Of a stretch of 64,000 nucleotides of DNA, positions 37,483 to 48,255 are shown piece by piece. A model generated the notes under the pieces. It was not told where the DNA came from, searched no databases, and saw only the letters and a program-made list of their open reading frames with translations. The position numbers and the translations under genes are program-made. Numbering within the stretch: the first letter of the stretch is position 1; every line of letters begins with the position of its first letter. Origin of the DNA: Saprospiraceae bacterium (GTDB taxonomy: Bacteria; Bacteroidota; Bacteroidia; Chitinophagales; Saprospiraceae). The stretch covers positions 2,345,501 to 2,409,500 of the forward strand of contig JADJLG010000001.1 of NCBI GenBank assembly GCA_016710235.1. The letters are read 5' to 3'.

Positions 37483-38703
37483 TTAGTTTTCAGCAGGAGT
37501 ACTCTTATTTTTATTTCGATTGGTAAAATCAAAAAATAATGTGAATCGCAAAGTATTTGCCAGGGGACTTCTATTGTTTGTTGTAGGCACGAGATATGAA
37601 AGATTCATACCAAATATATTGTATTTCAAACCGAGGCCCAGTGTCAAATATTTTCTATCTCCTTTCAATGAATTTTCATGAAAATAGCCAGCTCTGACTG
37701 CAAATTGTTTATCATACCAATACTCCAAAGCAACATTGTACATCAATTCCTGCAACTCTTCTGTAAATCCACCCGGAGCATCGTTGAAAGAACCAAGTAT
37801 TCCTTCAAACAAAGGCTTTTCTCTATAATCTGCGTATGAATTATGGTTTGCATCGTAGGCAGAGTCTGAAGGTTGGATTGGTGTAGGCACCAGCAATTTA
37901 TTTATTTCTCCTGTTATGGAAAGCGAGTTAAAGTCATCAAAATTCATTTCATAGGTAGCACCAATTGCAAGGTTTGTAGGAATAAAATCTTTGACTACGC
38001 CTTTTACATATGTAACTTTTGAGCCTACGTTGGTAATTGCCAGTCCTGCATTGAGATAATTTCTTCTGCCGCTTTGTCCTAATTTATTTCTGTAAAAAAG
38101 GCCCAAATCCGCTCCAAAAGACCGAGCCGCACTAATTTGACTAGTACCCACGAACTGACCTGTGGCGAGATTTGAATAGACAAATTTAGCCGACAATGAG
38201 GCCGAGAGTACAGGTGACAATTTTCTGGAATAACCCAAATTGATCTCAAACTCATTCGGACGGCCTGTTCCTTGGTCATTGCCATTGGCATCGGTAAATT
38301 CAATCGTACCAAGACTAAAATATCTTACAGCAAGACCTAGAGCCTGATTGTCGTCTAACTTCTTAAAACCACTCAGGTAAAGCAAGAAAATATCATCAAT
38401 GCCAAGGTTTCTTAACCAGGGAGAATAAGTGATGGAGAGTCCCAGATCTTCTTCTGCAAAAGCCAATCTAGCAGCATTGTGATGCATGGCTGCAGGGTCC
38501 GCAGTGAGAGATACACCTGCGTCCCCCATTGCTCCGGAACGAGCATCAGGACTTATCCGAAGGAATGGTAATGCTGTGAGGATAGTATTGGAAAGGCAGT
38601 CGTTGGTTCCGCCATCTATATAACATTTTTTCGTTGGGTCCCACTGAGCGTGTAATGTTGTAGAGGTAATCAATAGGGCGAAAAACAAAAATTTGAATTG
38701 CAT
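37483..38703 (-). CDS. porV: Type IX secretion system outer membrane channel protein PorV
   Basis: 406 aa from the ATG at 38703 (MQFKFLFFALL), which gives a clean signal peptide ending LHAQ. The earlier ATG at 38727 would lie upstream of the expected transcription start of the -7 box at 38725-38732, so I reject it. The family block is LPFLRISPDARSGAMGDAGVSL with DPAAMHHNAARLAF, followed by a beta-barrel ending RFTLFFDF. PorV shuttles cargo from the T9SS translocon to the sortase PorU, encoded just upstream on the same strand. Confidence 0.95.
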   Translation of the reverse strand: MQFKFLFFALLITSTTLHAQWDPTKKCYIDGGTNDCLSNTILTALPFLRISPDARSGAMGDAGVSLTADPAAMHHNAARLAFAEEDLGLSITYSPWLRNLGIDDIFLLYLSGFKKLDDNQALGLAVRYFSLGTIEFTDANGNDQGTGRPNEFEINLGYSRKLSPVLSASLSAKFVYSNLATGQFVGTSQISAARSFGADLGLFYRNKLGQSGRRNYLNAGLAITNVGSKVTYVKGVVKDFIPTNLAIGATYEMNFDDFNSLSITGEINKLLVPTPIQPSDSAYDANHNSYADYREKPLFEGILGSFNDAPGGFTEELQELMYNVALEYWYDKQFAVRAGYFHENSLKGDRKYLTLGLGLKYNIFGMNLSYLVPTTNNRSPLANTLRFTLFFDFTNRNKNKSTPAEN

Positions 38704-38724
38704 AATATTCCGAATAATTGAGCG

Positions 38725-38732
38725 CAAATTTA
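38725..38732 (-). promoter_or_regulatory. Putative -7 box before porV
   Basis: On the minus strand this reads TAAATTTG, a match to TAnnTTTG, about 22 bases before the porV start at 38703. There is no clear -33 partner. It suggests porV can be transcribed apart from porU. Confidence 0.4.
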
Positions 38733-38818
38733 ATAATATTACTAATAAATTTAATATTTTATAAGTCAGCCTCCTTTGCGAAGCGGAAGTATATAGAATG
38801 TAAAACAGGACTCTTTTA

Positions 38819-41800
38819 TTATCTCAGAATGAGCAATTTTTGATAATCCGAACTCTTTTTTACTGAACCGGAAGGATCAGAGGAGCTGACATGAACCCGA
38901 TACAAGTAAACACCATTGGCTAGCGGGTTGCCAAAATCATCTTTTCCATCCCAATTGATATTATCTATACGATAGCCGTTAGGTTTAATTTTCTGTCCAA
39001 TAGTGCGCACCACTTTACCCGAAATGGACTGGATTCTAATCTGCACCTCCAGCTCGGATCCGGAAATATTGGTTTCAAATTGAAACTGGGTACGAGTGCT
39101 GAAAGGATTTGGAAAGTTGTAAACATGGTCTATACTTGGATTTTCACTGTTTTTGACCTGAAATTCTAGAGTGGCTTCTCCCAAGTTATTAGACAAATCC
39201 CATGCAGTCAAAGTCAAAGTATGTGTCCCCGGCGAAAGATCTTTGAGTGGATAGAGGATTTCTCCTTTCTTAAATTCATTTAGTTCTGATTTGAAATAGG
39301 AGTTAAGGATGATGGGATTTCGTGAATCACGATCAAGCACAGCCAGAATATCGTGACCGATACTTGAGCCCGAGATATTGATACCTGTATCGTCTGAAAG
39401 TTTTGAATATATTTTTGGATTTTCATCTGTGATTCCTCCGGTGACAAATTTGTCATCATTCATAAATAATTGGACGACTGGTGGCTTATCATCAACAAGT
39501 GAATCTGAACTCGTGCCGCCGATGTAGAATCCTTCGAAATAGGAAGCAGCATCTGTGTTTTTTTCGTCAGTAGCATAAAGACTCATCTTACCCTGGCCCA
39601 ATGAATAATTGATGTCTTTTGGAATAATAAAACTGAATTCCCAATCCCCGTTTTTAATCGCTGCGATACCTTTGAAAATGGTGTTTTTCTGCACATAATA
39701 ATCTCTTGGGTAACTTCCTTTATCGTTTCCTCGAGTTGTCAGTTTGGATGGTTTGTCAAAAATATTTATATACAATTTTCCATTGAAGTTGCCCAATTTG
39801 TCGCCATTGTGCTGAGCTACATATCCACTCACTTTTACTGTTTGCAAGGAGCTGAAAGTATCAGGCACTGCTGAAATGGATTTGTCGTTGATAGAAGTAA
39901 CTGCAAGTGAATGCTTTGGTAAAGCAAGGTTTTGTGCAGGGTCACCAAACATCATAAATTTTCTGGAATTTTCTAAAATTCCTGTTGAAGAATTCTCATT
40001 TTTTGCTTTTCTGAGGGTCTCGCCTAAAGTCAAATAGCTTCCATTTTGCTGTTCAATCAGGTGCTTTAAAGCTGAGCTTGTCAACAAGAAATTATCATCT
40101 GAATACACTGCCCGTACTGTTGAAAATAATGCAATTGCACCTTTTACTCTACTGTGAATAGCTTCTTCTCCGGCATTTGTGATCGATGGATCATCGAATC
40201 CATTGAAAGTGCAGGTGGCAGTAATCATCAATGGAAGTTTATATTGATTGTCCCAGTCTATGATATCAGATGATTTAAGGACTCGCTCTTGAGTTAAAGA
40301 TGTTGGTCCACCGTGGCCCAGATAGGTATATACGAGCTGCCCTTTAAACATATCATCTGAGATTGCTTTGGTTACTGTAGGATATCTTTCCCCACCCGGA
40401 GTCGTGATCTGTTCGTATGCATCGAGATAGACTTTGCTTTGATTGTAAACAGGGTGACTTTTTTGGAGTAATGTACTCAGTTCTTCGACTTGATCCAAAT
40501 GAATGTTTCCATCTTCATCGTCTGCCATAAAACACATGTTCAAGCGCCATTCTTCAAAGCATTTTGGATCTGTATCATAACTGATGACCTTGTCGACAAT
40601 ATTCTGGGCTTCAGCGTTTGTCCTGCAAACAAATCTGCCTATGGATATTTCAAGGCCACCTCTCAAACCTTCTCCCTCCGAATCATCCAATAGTCCAAAA
40701 TAGTCATCACTTGGGTAAGATATGATAGGTGATAATGACTCTAAAGTTTCATAAGTAGGAACAAAATTCTGATCATCTGTTCTTGTATCTACATGTCGGA
40801 AATCATAACTTCCATCGCCAAATAGCAAAAGATATCTAAATTTTGAGGGAGCTCGAGAGTACAACATCCTGCACATATCGCGTAAAGCTGAAGGGTCTTT
40901 CACTCCTCCACCAAATTCATTGGCGACCTGATCGACATCGACTGTCACTACATTCAACCCTGAAAAACTGCTTCGATGTTTTGCAAATCGCAGCGCCTCA
41001 TCTTTAAAATTTTTATGATACACTACGAGCATATCAGCAGTTTCCAATCCATGCAAATTTTGATTTTCCAGTTTTGCAATAAATTTAGGATTAGGCAGAT
41101 TTATGTCATTTCTGTCAAAATAAACATATCGACCTCGAGCCTGATTATTTAATACTTGAAAATTGAAACCTCCGGGGATAATTTGATCGGTTTTGATCCC
41201 GCTTATATTCAGCGGATCGGTTACATTCCACAAGTCTTGATACACGGTTGAGCTCAAAACATTGAAACCGGTTGAATAAAAGTTCACTTGGTCAGGATGC
41301 GAAATCAAAAGCGGTTTGTTAAAATATTTTAGATTAGTAAACGCGGAAGCTTGTACATAATCCAACCAACCTTCAGACACCACACTTGTATTTAAGTAGT
41401 TTACACTCAGTGTTAAATTGTCATTTGGACTTTTGAAGGAAGTAGATAAACTGCCAGGATTTGCATAGATATTATTTGTACCATAATAGACTTGAGGTGT
41501 GTTGATCCTTCCAATAGTTTGATTACCACTTTTTATTTCAAAAGTGCTGAGTTGGGCACATCTTCCAGCCACAACTGCCTGGATGAAAACGTTTTCATCA
41601 GAAAGAATTTCGTCAAAAGTAAACTCGTTGCCGAAACTTTGAACTCTGGTACCCGAAAGCTCTTCTCCGAACCAGCGTTGACCTGAACCATGATTTCCGG
41701 GATCATGCTCTAAAAGGTTGACTAAATCTTTTTGGTGGTGTATAGTCACAAAATTTTGCTTAAAAACTTTTTCTGCGGTTGAGTTGCTTGGCAAGGAGTT

Positions 41801-42666
41801 GATTCTGAGACCCGGGGTCTGATCAAATTTTACGAAAAAATATGCGTAATCTGAATATATGTTTTTACTGTAATTAAGATCCCCATTTGTGGTGTAAGAA
41901 AATGAATGTGGTCCTTTTCCATAGAAATAAATTGCATCTTGGTCGTTGAATACACCATCAGCTTCGCCAGTGACTAAAATGGCAATCTCCGCCAAATCAT
42001 CTACCCTTGGAGCTGAGTTAGATTCCGGGAGCATACCGCCACCGTTCGTGAATATTCTGATGTTTTTTGGATTGATACTGCTTAGATCTTGAGTCAAGTT
42101 GTTTTGGATGAAACTTTTGTCCAGTTTGTACACTCCTTCTTTATCAATTGCAATTTTATAAATCAAACCATTTTCTAACACAGAATTTTTGGTAAAAGGA
42201 GGTGGTGGAGTTGTCGGTAATGCAATACTGCTTGGATTGTAGGAGAGCTCATAATCCAATAAGCCTTCAATCATGCCGTTGCGCAATCTGAGAGGTAAAA
42301 TTTCAACCAAGGTGTTTTTTTCATTTCCAGATTTGGAGTTGGTAACTTGTATTAAAAACTGGTCGTTTTTAAGGTTGGTAGGATGGATGAAGGTCCTATG
42401 ATTTTAGTATTGAGATCTATCAGGTTTATATCTGAAACTGTAGCTGATCCCAACTCCAGAGCTTGTATAAGTAGTGGCGCTTGATATTGAAAACTCCATA
42501 CTGCACCTTCAAAATGAAGAAGTTTATTGTTTGATAATACTCCTGTATTCGGAACTTTTTTATCAAATTGATTCCAATTCACATTACCTTTGAGTGAAGA
42601 GGATCGCTGGGCAAGTAGAAAAGTGCAGGCGGCTGTCCAAAATGTAAAAATCAAAGAATATTTCAT
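38819..42666 (-). CDS. porU: Type IX secretion system sortase PorU, interrupted by one frameshift
   Basis: Read as one gene, about 1282 aa. The N-terminal part (42666 down to about 42370) has a signal peptide MKYSLIFTFWTAACTFLLAQ; the rest (to 38819) lies in another frame. Adding one A:T pair to the run at 42366-42370 joins them as ILPTLKNDQFLIQVTN. The C25 (gingipain-type) peptidase domain is complete: catalytic His in VYTYLGHGGPT and Cys in ITATCTFNGFDD. The C-terminal end holds an FlgD-type Ig-like domain with FPNPFSTRTQFQFE and ANGVYLYRV. PorU removes the C-terminal signal of T9SS cargo and attaches the cargo to the surface, with PorV, whose gene follows. The frameshift is most likely a sequence error because the rest is well kept. 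Confidence 0.9.
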
Positions 42667-42703
42667 CCAAATAAAATTTTTGTTGTTAGTGACTGCGTTG
42701 AGA

Positions 42704-43768
42704 ATGAAATCAAAACGACATACAAGTTTGGAAAGTACAATTGTCCAAAATTTTAACAAATATAAGCCATTCTTGCTGGGCTTAATGTTTTTTTGGGCAA
42801 GCGGGAGTTATGCTCAAGATCCTGTATTTAGTCAATTTTTTCTATCTCCATTGCACAATAATCCTGCGTTTTGCGGATTAGATGAGGCTCCAAGATTTTC
42901 ATTGCAGTACCGCAATCAGTGGCCGGCAATTGAAGGCAATTTCAATACTTATACGACCACTGCATTTAGCTATGACCAGTTTTTTGGAAAGTGGAAGAGT
43001 GGTATAGGTGCCCATTTATTGGCTGATAATTCAGGTGATGGAATTTTGAGATCTTATAAGGCTACGGCTGTGTATGGTTATCAGGCACCCCTTTACAAAA
43101 AAGGTTATTATATTAAGGGAGGACTTGAATTTGGGCTGGCACATTACAGTTTAGATTGGGACCGTTTTATTTTTGGAGATCAGATTGACCCTGAATATGG
43201 CCCGGTGAGTCCCGGAGGAACACCGTATCCAAGTGCTGAACTTGAACCGAGCCAAAAAGGAAGAACATATATTGATGTTGGTGCAGGAATACTGTATTAC
43301 ACGCCCGTATTTTACCTCGGTGTAAGCAGTAAGCATATCAATACTCCCGACAACAGCTTGTTGGATCAGAGTCTTAACCCTAATGATGGTCTCCCGGTCC
43401 GGTGGACTATACTTACTGGTGGTGACATCAGATTGTCCCGTGCGGGAAGGACGCTCCAGGTATTTAGTCCAACTCTGCTTTATGCTCTGCAGTCTTCTTT
43501 TTGGCAATTGAATATAGGGGGAATTTATCAAATCAGCAGCCTGCAGTTGGGGCTATTTTACAGACAGTCGAGACAAAACTCAGATGCTTTGATTACAATG
43601 TTGGGGTTAAAAAAAGGTATTTACAGGTTTAGTTACAGTTTTGATTATACGCTATCTGATCTTGGAATTTCACAAGGTGGAAGCCATGAAATCGGAATTG
43701 GCATAAATTTAGCTCCCATTCGACAACGGTCAAAAGTTAGAACCGATTGTTTTGATGCTTTCAGGTAA
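42704..43768 (+). CDS. PorP/SprF family type IX secretion membrane protein
   Basis: 354 aa from the ATG at 42704 (MKSKRHTSLE). The open frame continues back to 42590, but the longer version overlaps the divergent porU start and hides the signal peptide, which ends WASGSYAQ. The next block DPVFSQFFLSPLHNNPAFCG is the hallmark of PorP/SprF proteins: QDPxFSQF...NPAxxG. The rest is a beta-barrel (VGAGILYYTPVFYLGVSSKH, GLFYRQSRQNSDALITMLGL). PorP-type proteins link T9SS or adhesin export to the outer membrane. It diverges from porU with 37 bases between starts. Confidence 0.92.
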   Translation: MKSKRHTSLESTIVQNFNKYKPFLLGLMFFWASGSYAQDPVFSQFFLSPLHNNPAFCGLDEAPRFSLQYRNQWPAIEGNFNTYTTTAFSYDQFFGKWKSGIGAHLLADNSGDGILRSYKATAVYGYQAPLYKKGYYIKGGLEFGLAHYSLDWDRFIFGDQIDPEYGPVSPGGTPYPSAELEPSQKGRTYIDVGAGILYYTPVFYLGVSSKHINTPDNSLLDQSLNPNDGLPVRWTILTGGDIRLSRAGRTLQVFSPTLLYALQSSFWQLNIGGIYQISSLQLGLFYRQSRQNSDALITMLGLKKGIYRFSYSFDYTLSDLGISQGGSHEIGIGINLAPIRQRSKVRTDCFDAFR

Positions 43769-43934
43769 AATCCCCGGCTTAAAGCATTGCACATTTATAC
43801 ATGCGTTTATTTTTTTATTTAAAAAATATTGATATTCAGTAAGATAAATATATTACTATTTATAATATATTGAATTTGGGTAAAAACTGCCTGAGGGTAA
43901 GAATCTGATTGATTACTAAAGAAATAATTTGTGG

Positions 43935-43962
43935 TTTGTACAATAAATTATTCTTAATTTTG
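43935..43962 (+). promoter_or_regulatory. Putative promoter of gldJ
   Basis: TAATTTTG (43955-43962) matches TAnnTTTG, 26 bases before the gldJ start. TTTG at 43935-43938 is 16 bases upstream and another at 43928-43931 is 23 upstream; neither spacing is ideal. Confidence 0.45.
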
Positions 43963-43987
43963 TTCTTCTAAAAAAAGTAGTAGGTAA

Positions 43988-45493
43988 ATGAAAACCAAAG
44001 TTTTCTTCGCGTATGCATTGCTTGTACTAGGGGTACTAGGGACTTCTTGTAGCAAGAAAAACACAGATCGCTCAGACTCCACAGGCTGGAAATACAATGA
44101 CCAGCAATGGGGTGGTTTTGAAAAAGTTGATTACGAAGGTCAAGCTACCGGTCCAAATCTGGTACTGATTGAAGGAGGAACTTTTACCATGGGCTTGACT
44201 GAGGAAGATGTGACTTATGAATGGAACAATATTCCAAGACGGGTTACGGTTTCATCTTTTTATATGGATGAAACAGAAGTTTCCAACATCAATTATCGTG
44301 AGTTTATTTATTATCTGGGAAGAGTTTACAAGTCTTATCCGGATGTGATGCGCAAGGAATTACCGGATACCTTGGTATGGAGGGAAGAACTTGCCTATAA
44401 CGAACCTTTTGTTGAAACTTATTTTCGTTTTCCAAGCTATGATGAATATCCGGTTGTAGGTGTAAACTGGTTGCAATCTAAGGACTATTGCAAATGGAGA
44501 ACAGATCGGGTAAATGAAATGGTGTTGATTGAAAGAGGGGTCTTGAATCCTAACCCGGATCAAGTAGATGCTGACAATTTTAATTCAAAAGCATATCTAG
44601 CCGGTCAATATCAAGGTAATGTGCGCAAAAACCTTCCTGATTTGCAGACAGGAGGTGAGCGTCAGGTTAGATTTGAAGATGGTATCCTCTTACCTGAATA
44701 TAGACTTCCGACTGAAGCTGAGTGGGAATACGCAGCATTGGCCTTGAAAGGCAAGCAATCAGAGAATAAAGACGAGCTGATCACAGACAGAAGGATCTAT
44801 CCATGGGATGGGTCAACAGCTCGCTACAAGAGAAGAGACAAATACATGGGAAATATACTTGCTAACTTCAAAAAAGCAGGTGGTGATTATATGGGTATGG
44901 CCGGTAAGTTGAATGACCATGCACATATTCCAGGGCCGGTACGCACTTTCTGGCCTAATGACTTTGGTCTTTACAATATGGCAGGAAACGTAAGTGAATG
45001 GGTAGAAGATGTATTCAGACCCTTGACTTCAACTACACTCCGCGACGTCGAAAATCACGATTTAAATCCTTTTAGAGGAAATGAATTCAGTGAGTTGATA
45101 TTGGACGAGAATGGTAATCCTGTGGAAAAAGATAGTTTAGGAAGTTTGCGCTATCAGATCGTAGGAGATAGCACTTTGACATTGAGAGAGAACTACAACA
45201 AAGCAGATGTGAAAAATTACTTTGATGACGATGATGAGGCTATAGAGTATGCTTATGGAAAGTATTCTTTGATCAGCAATAAGTCACGTGTAATAAAAGG
45301 TGGAAGTTGGGCAGACAGATTATTCTGGCTATCTCCGGGTGCAAGACGATTTAAAGACGAAGACAAAGCGGACAGGACACTTGGTTTTAGATGTGCAATG
45401 ACAAGAACCGGTGGCCCAGAAGGAAATGAAGATGCAGGTGGTCTTCAATTCAAACGCAAAATGCCTAAAGAAAAGAGAAATTATAAGAAATAA
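43988..45493 (+). CDS. gldJ: Gliding motility / type IX secretion lipoprotein GldJ
   Basis: 501 aa. Lipoprotein signal with lipobox ending GTSC (Cys at about residue 21). The formylglycine-generating-enzyme-like (SUMF1) fold starts NLVLIEGGTFTMG and includes RRVTVSSFYMDETEVSN, LPTEAEWEYAAL, NMAGNVSEWVEDV and VIKGGSWADR. The wording of the DVTYEWNNIPRRVTV region matches GldJ rather than GldK. GldJ is a periplasm-facing outer membrane lipoprotein needed for gliding and T9SS function. Its position near porU/porV and before murF is conserved in gliding Bacteroidota. The SUMF1 fold is structural here and need not have enzyme activity. Confidence 0.93.
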   Translation: MKTKVFFAYALLVLGVLGTSCSKKNTDRSDSTGWKYNDQQWGGFEKVDYEGQATGPNLVLIEGGTFTMGLTEEDVTYEWNNIPRRVTVSSFYMDETEVSNINYREFIYYLGRVYKSYPDVMRKELPDTLVWREELAYNEPFVETYFRFPSYDEYPVVGVNWLQSKDYCKWRTDRVNEMVLIERGVLNPNPDQVDADNFNSKAYLAGQYQGNVRKNLPDLQTGGERQVRFEDGILLPEYRLPTEAEWEYAALALKGKQSENKDELITDRRIYPWDGSTARYKRRDKYMGNILANFKKAGGDYMGMAGKLNDHAHIPGPVRTFWPNDFGLYNMAGNVSEWVEDVFRPLTSTTLRDVENHDLNPFRGNEFSELILDENGNPVEKDSLGSLRYQIVGDSTLTLRENYNKADVKNYFDDDDEAIEYAYGKYSLISNKSRVIKGGSWADRLFWLSPGARRFKDEDKADRTLGFRCAMTRTGGPEGNEDAGGLQFKRKMPKEKRNYKK

Positions 45494-45511
45494 TTTGAAT
45501 AAGTTCAAATC

Positions 45512-45555
45512 AAATCCCCGAAACAAGTACTTGCTTCGGGGATTTGTATTTTTAT
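45512..45555 (+). terminator. Terminator after gldJ
   Basis: AAATCCCCGAA (45512-45522) pairs with TTCGGGGATTT (45534-45544), an 11-bp stem with an 11-base loop, followed by a T-rich stretch. It lies between gldJ and murF. Confidence 0.88.
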
Positions 45556-45568
45556 AAAGAACAAGGAT

Positions 45569-46873
45569 ATGGATAATGGCATCAAATCCATTTACGAGAA
45601 GTTGAAAGAATGCAATTTTGCAGTGTCCACAGACACAAGGCAGATCATTCAGTCAAGTTTGTTTTTTGCATTGCCCGGACCTCGATTTGACGGCAATGAT
45701 TTTGCAAGCCAGGCACTTGCAGCCGGAGCTTCTTATTGTGTAGTTACAGATCCGGATCTAATCCAAGACGAAAGAATGCTGCTTGTGAATGATAGTCTTT
45801 TAACACTACAACAACTGGCTGCATATCATCGACATTTGATGCGAGCCAAAGTTGTTGCAATAACAGGTTCCAATGGAAAAACTACAACAAAGGAGTTGCT
45901 CTATTCGATCATGTCTAGAGTCAGGCCAACTGTCGCTACATTGGGAAACCTCAACAACCATATCGGTTTGCCTCTGACTTTATTGAGGATTTCAGAAGAA
46001 ACTGAATTTGCTATTGTAGAGATGGGTGCCAATCATATGGGTGAAATTGCAGGACTTTGCACCATCGCAAGTCCGGATATTGGATTGATCACTAGCATTG
46101 GCAAAGCTCATCTAGAGGGGTTTGGAAATTTTGAATCCGTGATTTTAGCTAAAAAGGAATTATTCGATTATTTAGATGATCATAATGCTTATTCATTTTA
46201 TAATCTGGAACAAGCGACTTTGAGACAGTTATATTCTCAATCCGCTAAGCATATCCCTTTGGGAACTGAATTTCCAATAGGAAGGTATCGGGTTGTGGTG
46301 AGTGAGTTTCATGACAAAATCATATTAGAGCTCATCTCACTTGAAGGTGTAATAGTGAGAATAAATTCGAAATTGTATGGACTTCACAATGTCGAAAATA
46401 TTATTAATGCAGCCGGTCTTGCACACTTTCTTGGAGCCAGTGTGAACCAAATTGCAGAAGGAATCAGTGAATACGTTCCAATGAACCAGAGATCTCAGAT
46501 TATAAATTACCGAGGAAATAAGATCTACATGGATGCCTACAATGCAAATCCGAGTTCAATGGAGATTGCTTTGGAGAATTTTCGACAAATGGTTCACCCG
46601 AAAAAATGGCTGATTCTGGGAAGCATGGCAGAGCTGGGAAAATATTCTACAGAAGAACATAAGAAAGTGCTGGAAATGGCGCTGGAATGCAAACCTGAGA
46701 CAATCATTCTTGTTGGAAGTGGGTATGATGCAATCAAGGAAACTCCTCAACATGTGGTGAAATGTTCGGTTGTTGGTGAAGCTAAAGACTGGTTGGATAG
46801 ATACCTACATGAAGGAGCATGCATCCTGATAAAAGGTTCACGAAGCAACGCACTCGAGAAACTTATAGATTGA
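45569..46873 (+). CDS. murF: UDP-N-acetylmuramoyl-tripeptide--D-alanyl-D-alanine ligase
   Basis: 434 aa. It adds D-Ala-D-Ala to the UDP-MurNAc tripeptide, the last cytoplasmic step of peptidoglycan precursor synthesis. N-terminal substrate domain with VSTDTRQIIQSSLFFAL; central ATPase with the P-loop VVAITGSNGKTTTKELL, NLNNHIGLPLTLL and EMGANHMGEI; C-terminal domain with DAYNANPSSMEIAL. Slightly short compared with E. coli MurF but complete. It follows the gldJ terminator, so it needs its own promoter, which I cannot point to. Confidence 0.96.
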   Translation: MDNGIKSIYEKLKECNFAVSTDTRQIIQSSLFFALPGPRFDGNDFASQALAAGASYCVVTDPDLIQDERMLLVNDSLLTLQQLAAYHRHLMRAKVVAITGSNGKTTTKELLYSIMSRVRPTVATLGNLNNHIGLPLTLLRISEETEFAIVEMGANHMGEIAGLCTIASPDIGLITSIGKAHLEGFGNFESVILAKKELFDYLDDHNAYSFYNLEQATLRQLYSQSAKHIPLGTEFPIGRYRVVVSEFHDKIILELISLEGVIVRINSKLYGLHNVENIINAAGLAHFLGASVNQIAEGISEYVPMNQRSQIINYRGNKIYMDAYNANPSSMEIALENFRQMVHPKKWLILGSMAELGKYSTEEHKKVLEMALECKPETIILVGSGYDAIKETPQHVVKCSVVGEAKDWLDRYLHEGACILIKGSRSNALEKLID

Positions 46874-46967
46874 ACCCAAGAGTTTTTTGATTGAAAAACA
46901 ACTTATAGGCGATTCAAACCCGTTATTGAAAATTTTCCGACTTTATTTGGACAAAAAATAGAATTAA

Positions 46968-48255
46968 TTATAATCTTATCTTTTCCAGTTCGGCCTCTAA
47001 TTCTAGCTTTGCTTCTCTTTCAGTTGTAGTCAAAGTTTTATCCAATAAATTATTGGATTCGTATGGGTCGGTGGAAAGATCATATAATTCTTTTTTACCG
47101 CTGTCTTTGACAATAAGCTTATATTTTCCATTTGATATGGCCCATGATTCATTTAAACCATCATTTATCTCAGTGTATTGATAATCTCGGATAATCTGAT
47201 TTTGCGCCAGCAGTATTTTAAAACTTTTACTGTCGTTGTATTGGGGTACATTAAGACCTGCTATTTCTGAAATAGTTGCAAAAAGATCAGTACTATTGAG
47301 TAGATTATCGTCAGTTCCTTTTCTGACTACATTTTTACCTGCAATAAATAATGGAACATTTACTCCTGCCTGATAAACTGTATTTTTTGACCTGACGCTT
47401 TTGTATGGACTTTGCACGACCTCATTTGTTGTACCGTTGTCCCCCAAAAAAATAATTACAGTATTTTCCCTTGTTTCATTAGAAAGTGTATCCAAAAATC
47501 TGCCTATCTGATAATCCATAGCTTCAATGGCTGCCATGTAAAAAGGGGTAGGATCAAGACCTACCACATAATTTGGTAATGATCCTTGACTATGCATATG
47601 GGTGGGAGGGATATGAAATGGAGTGTGAGGAGCATTGTAAGCCAGCCACAAGAACCATGGTTTGGATTGTTGGGAGACCCAATCGATTGCCAGATCTGTA
47701 AAAAATTCCGTAGTATAATTTTGATTCGCAATCGTTGATTTATCTTCAGTAAACTCCCAATTGTAATAATCGTCTACCGTACCTTTTATTAAACCTGCAT
47801 AATAATCGATGCCATAATTTTCAGGGTTCACATCATTATTGTTTCCGGATAAATGCCATTTGCCAATGACTGCTGTCGCATATTGGTGATTCGTATTATC
47901 GCTGATGTATTTTTGAAGCAGGGTTTCTGAAGTCCCTAAAATATCACCAACTGCTTTCACTCCGGTTCGATAGCCATATTTCCCTGTAATGATTGTTGAC
48001 CTTGTTGGTGTGCAGGTAGGATCTGCCCAAAATTGGTTGAAGCTTATCCCTTGATTTCTTATATTGTCAAGGTGCGGTGTCTTCGGTTTGACAGCACCCT
48101 CAGGATAACCATTTATTGCATCCTTTCCCAGATCGTCAGCTATGATGAGTAATATGTTTGGCGGTATTGATCCTGTTGGATTTCCATTCTCAGTTTTTGA
48201 ACAGGATACATTCGAAAAAAAGAATTATTGCAAAAAAATGTACGTAAAATTTCAT
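46968..48255 (-). CDS. Sulfatase lipoprotein (arylsulfatase-type), interrupted by one frameshift
   Basis: Read as one gene, about 429 aa. It starts ATG at 48253-48255 (MKFYVHFFAIILFF) and then changes frame at a run of seven T on the coding strand (48215-48221); one more T gives FFSNVSCSKTENGNP, a lipoprotein signal with lipobox Cys. The sulfatase body follows: IPPNILLIIADDLG with the metal-binding Asp pair, then CTPTRSTIITGKYGYRTG, where the Cys of C-x-P-x-R is the residue turned into formylglycine, then GKWHLSG and FLGDNGTTNE. Without the repair the frame opens only at a GTG (47960) after the active site. Substrate unknown. No maturation enzyme or carbohydrate gene is next to it. Confidence 0.88.

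Noticed and set aside
43988..45493. GldJ as the maturation enzyme for the nearby sulfatase
   Set aside because: It has a SUMF1-like fold, but its wording and place match the gliding lipoprotein GldJ, and it is an exported outer membrane protein; I see no sign of a catalytic pair of Cys.
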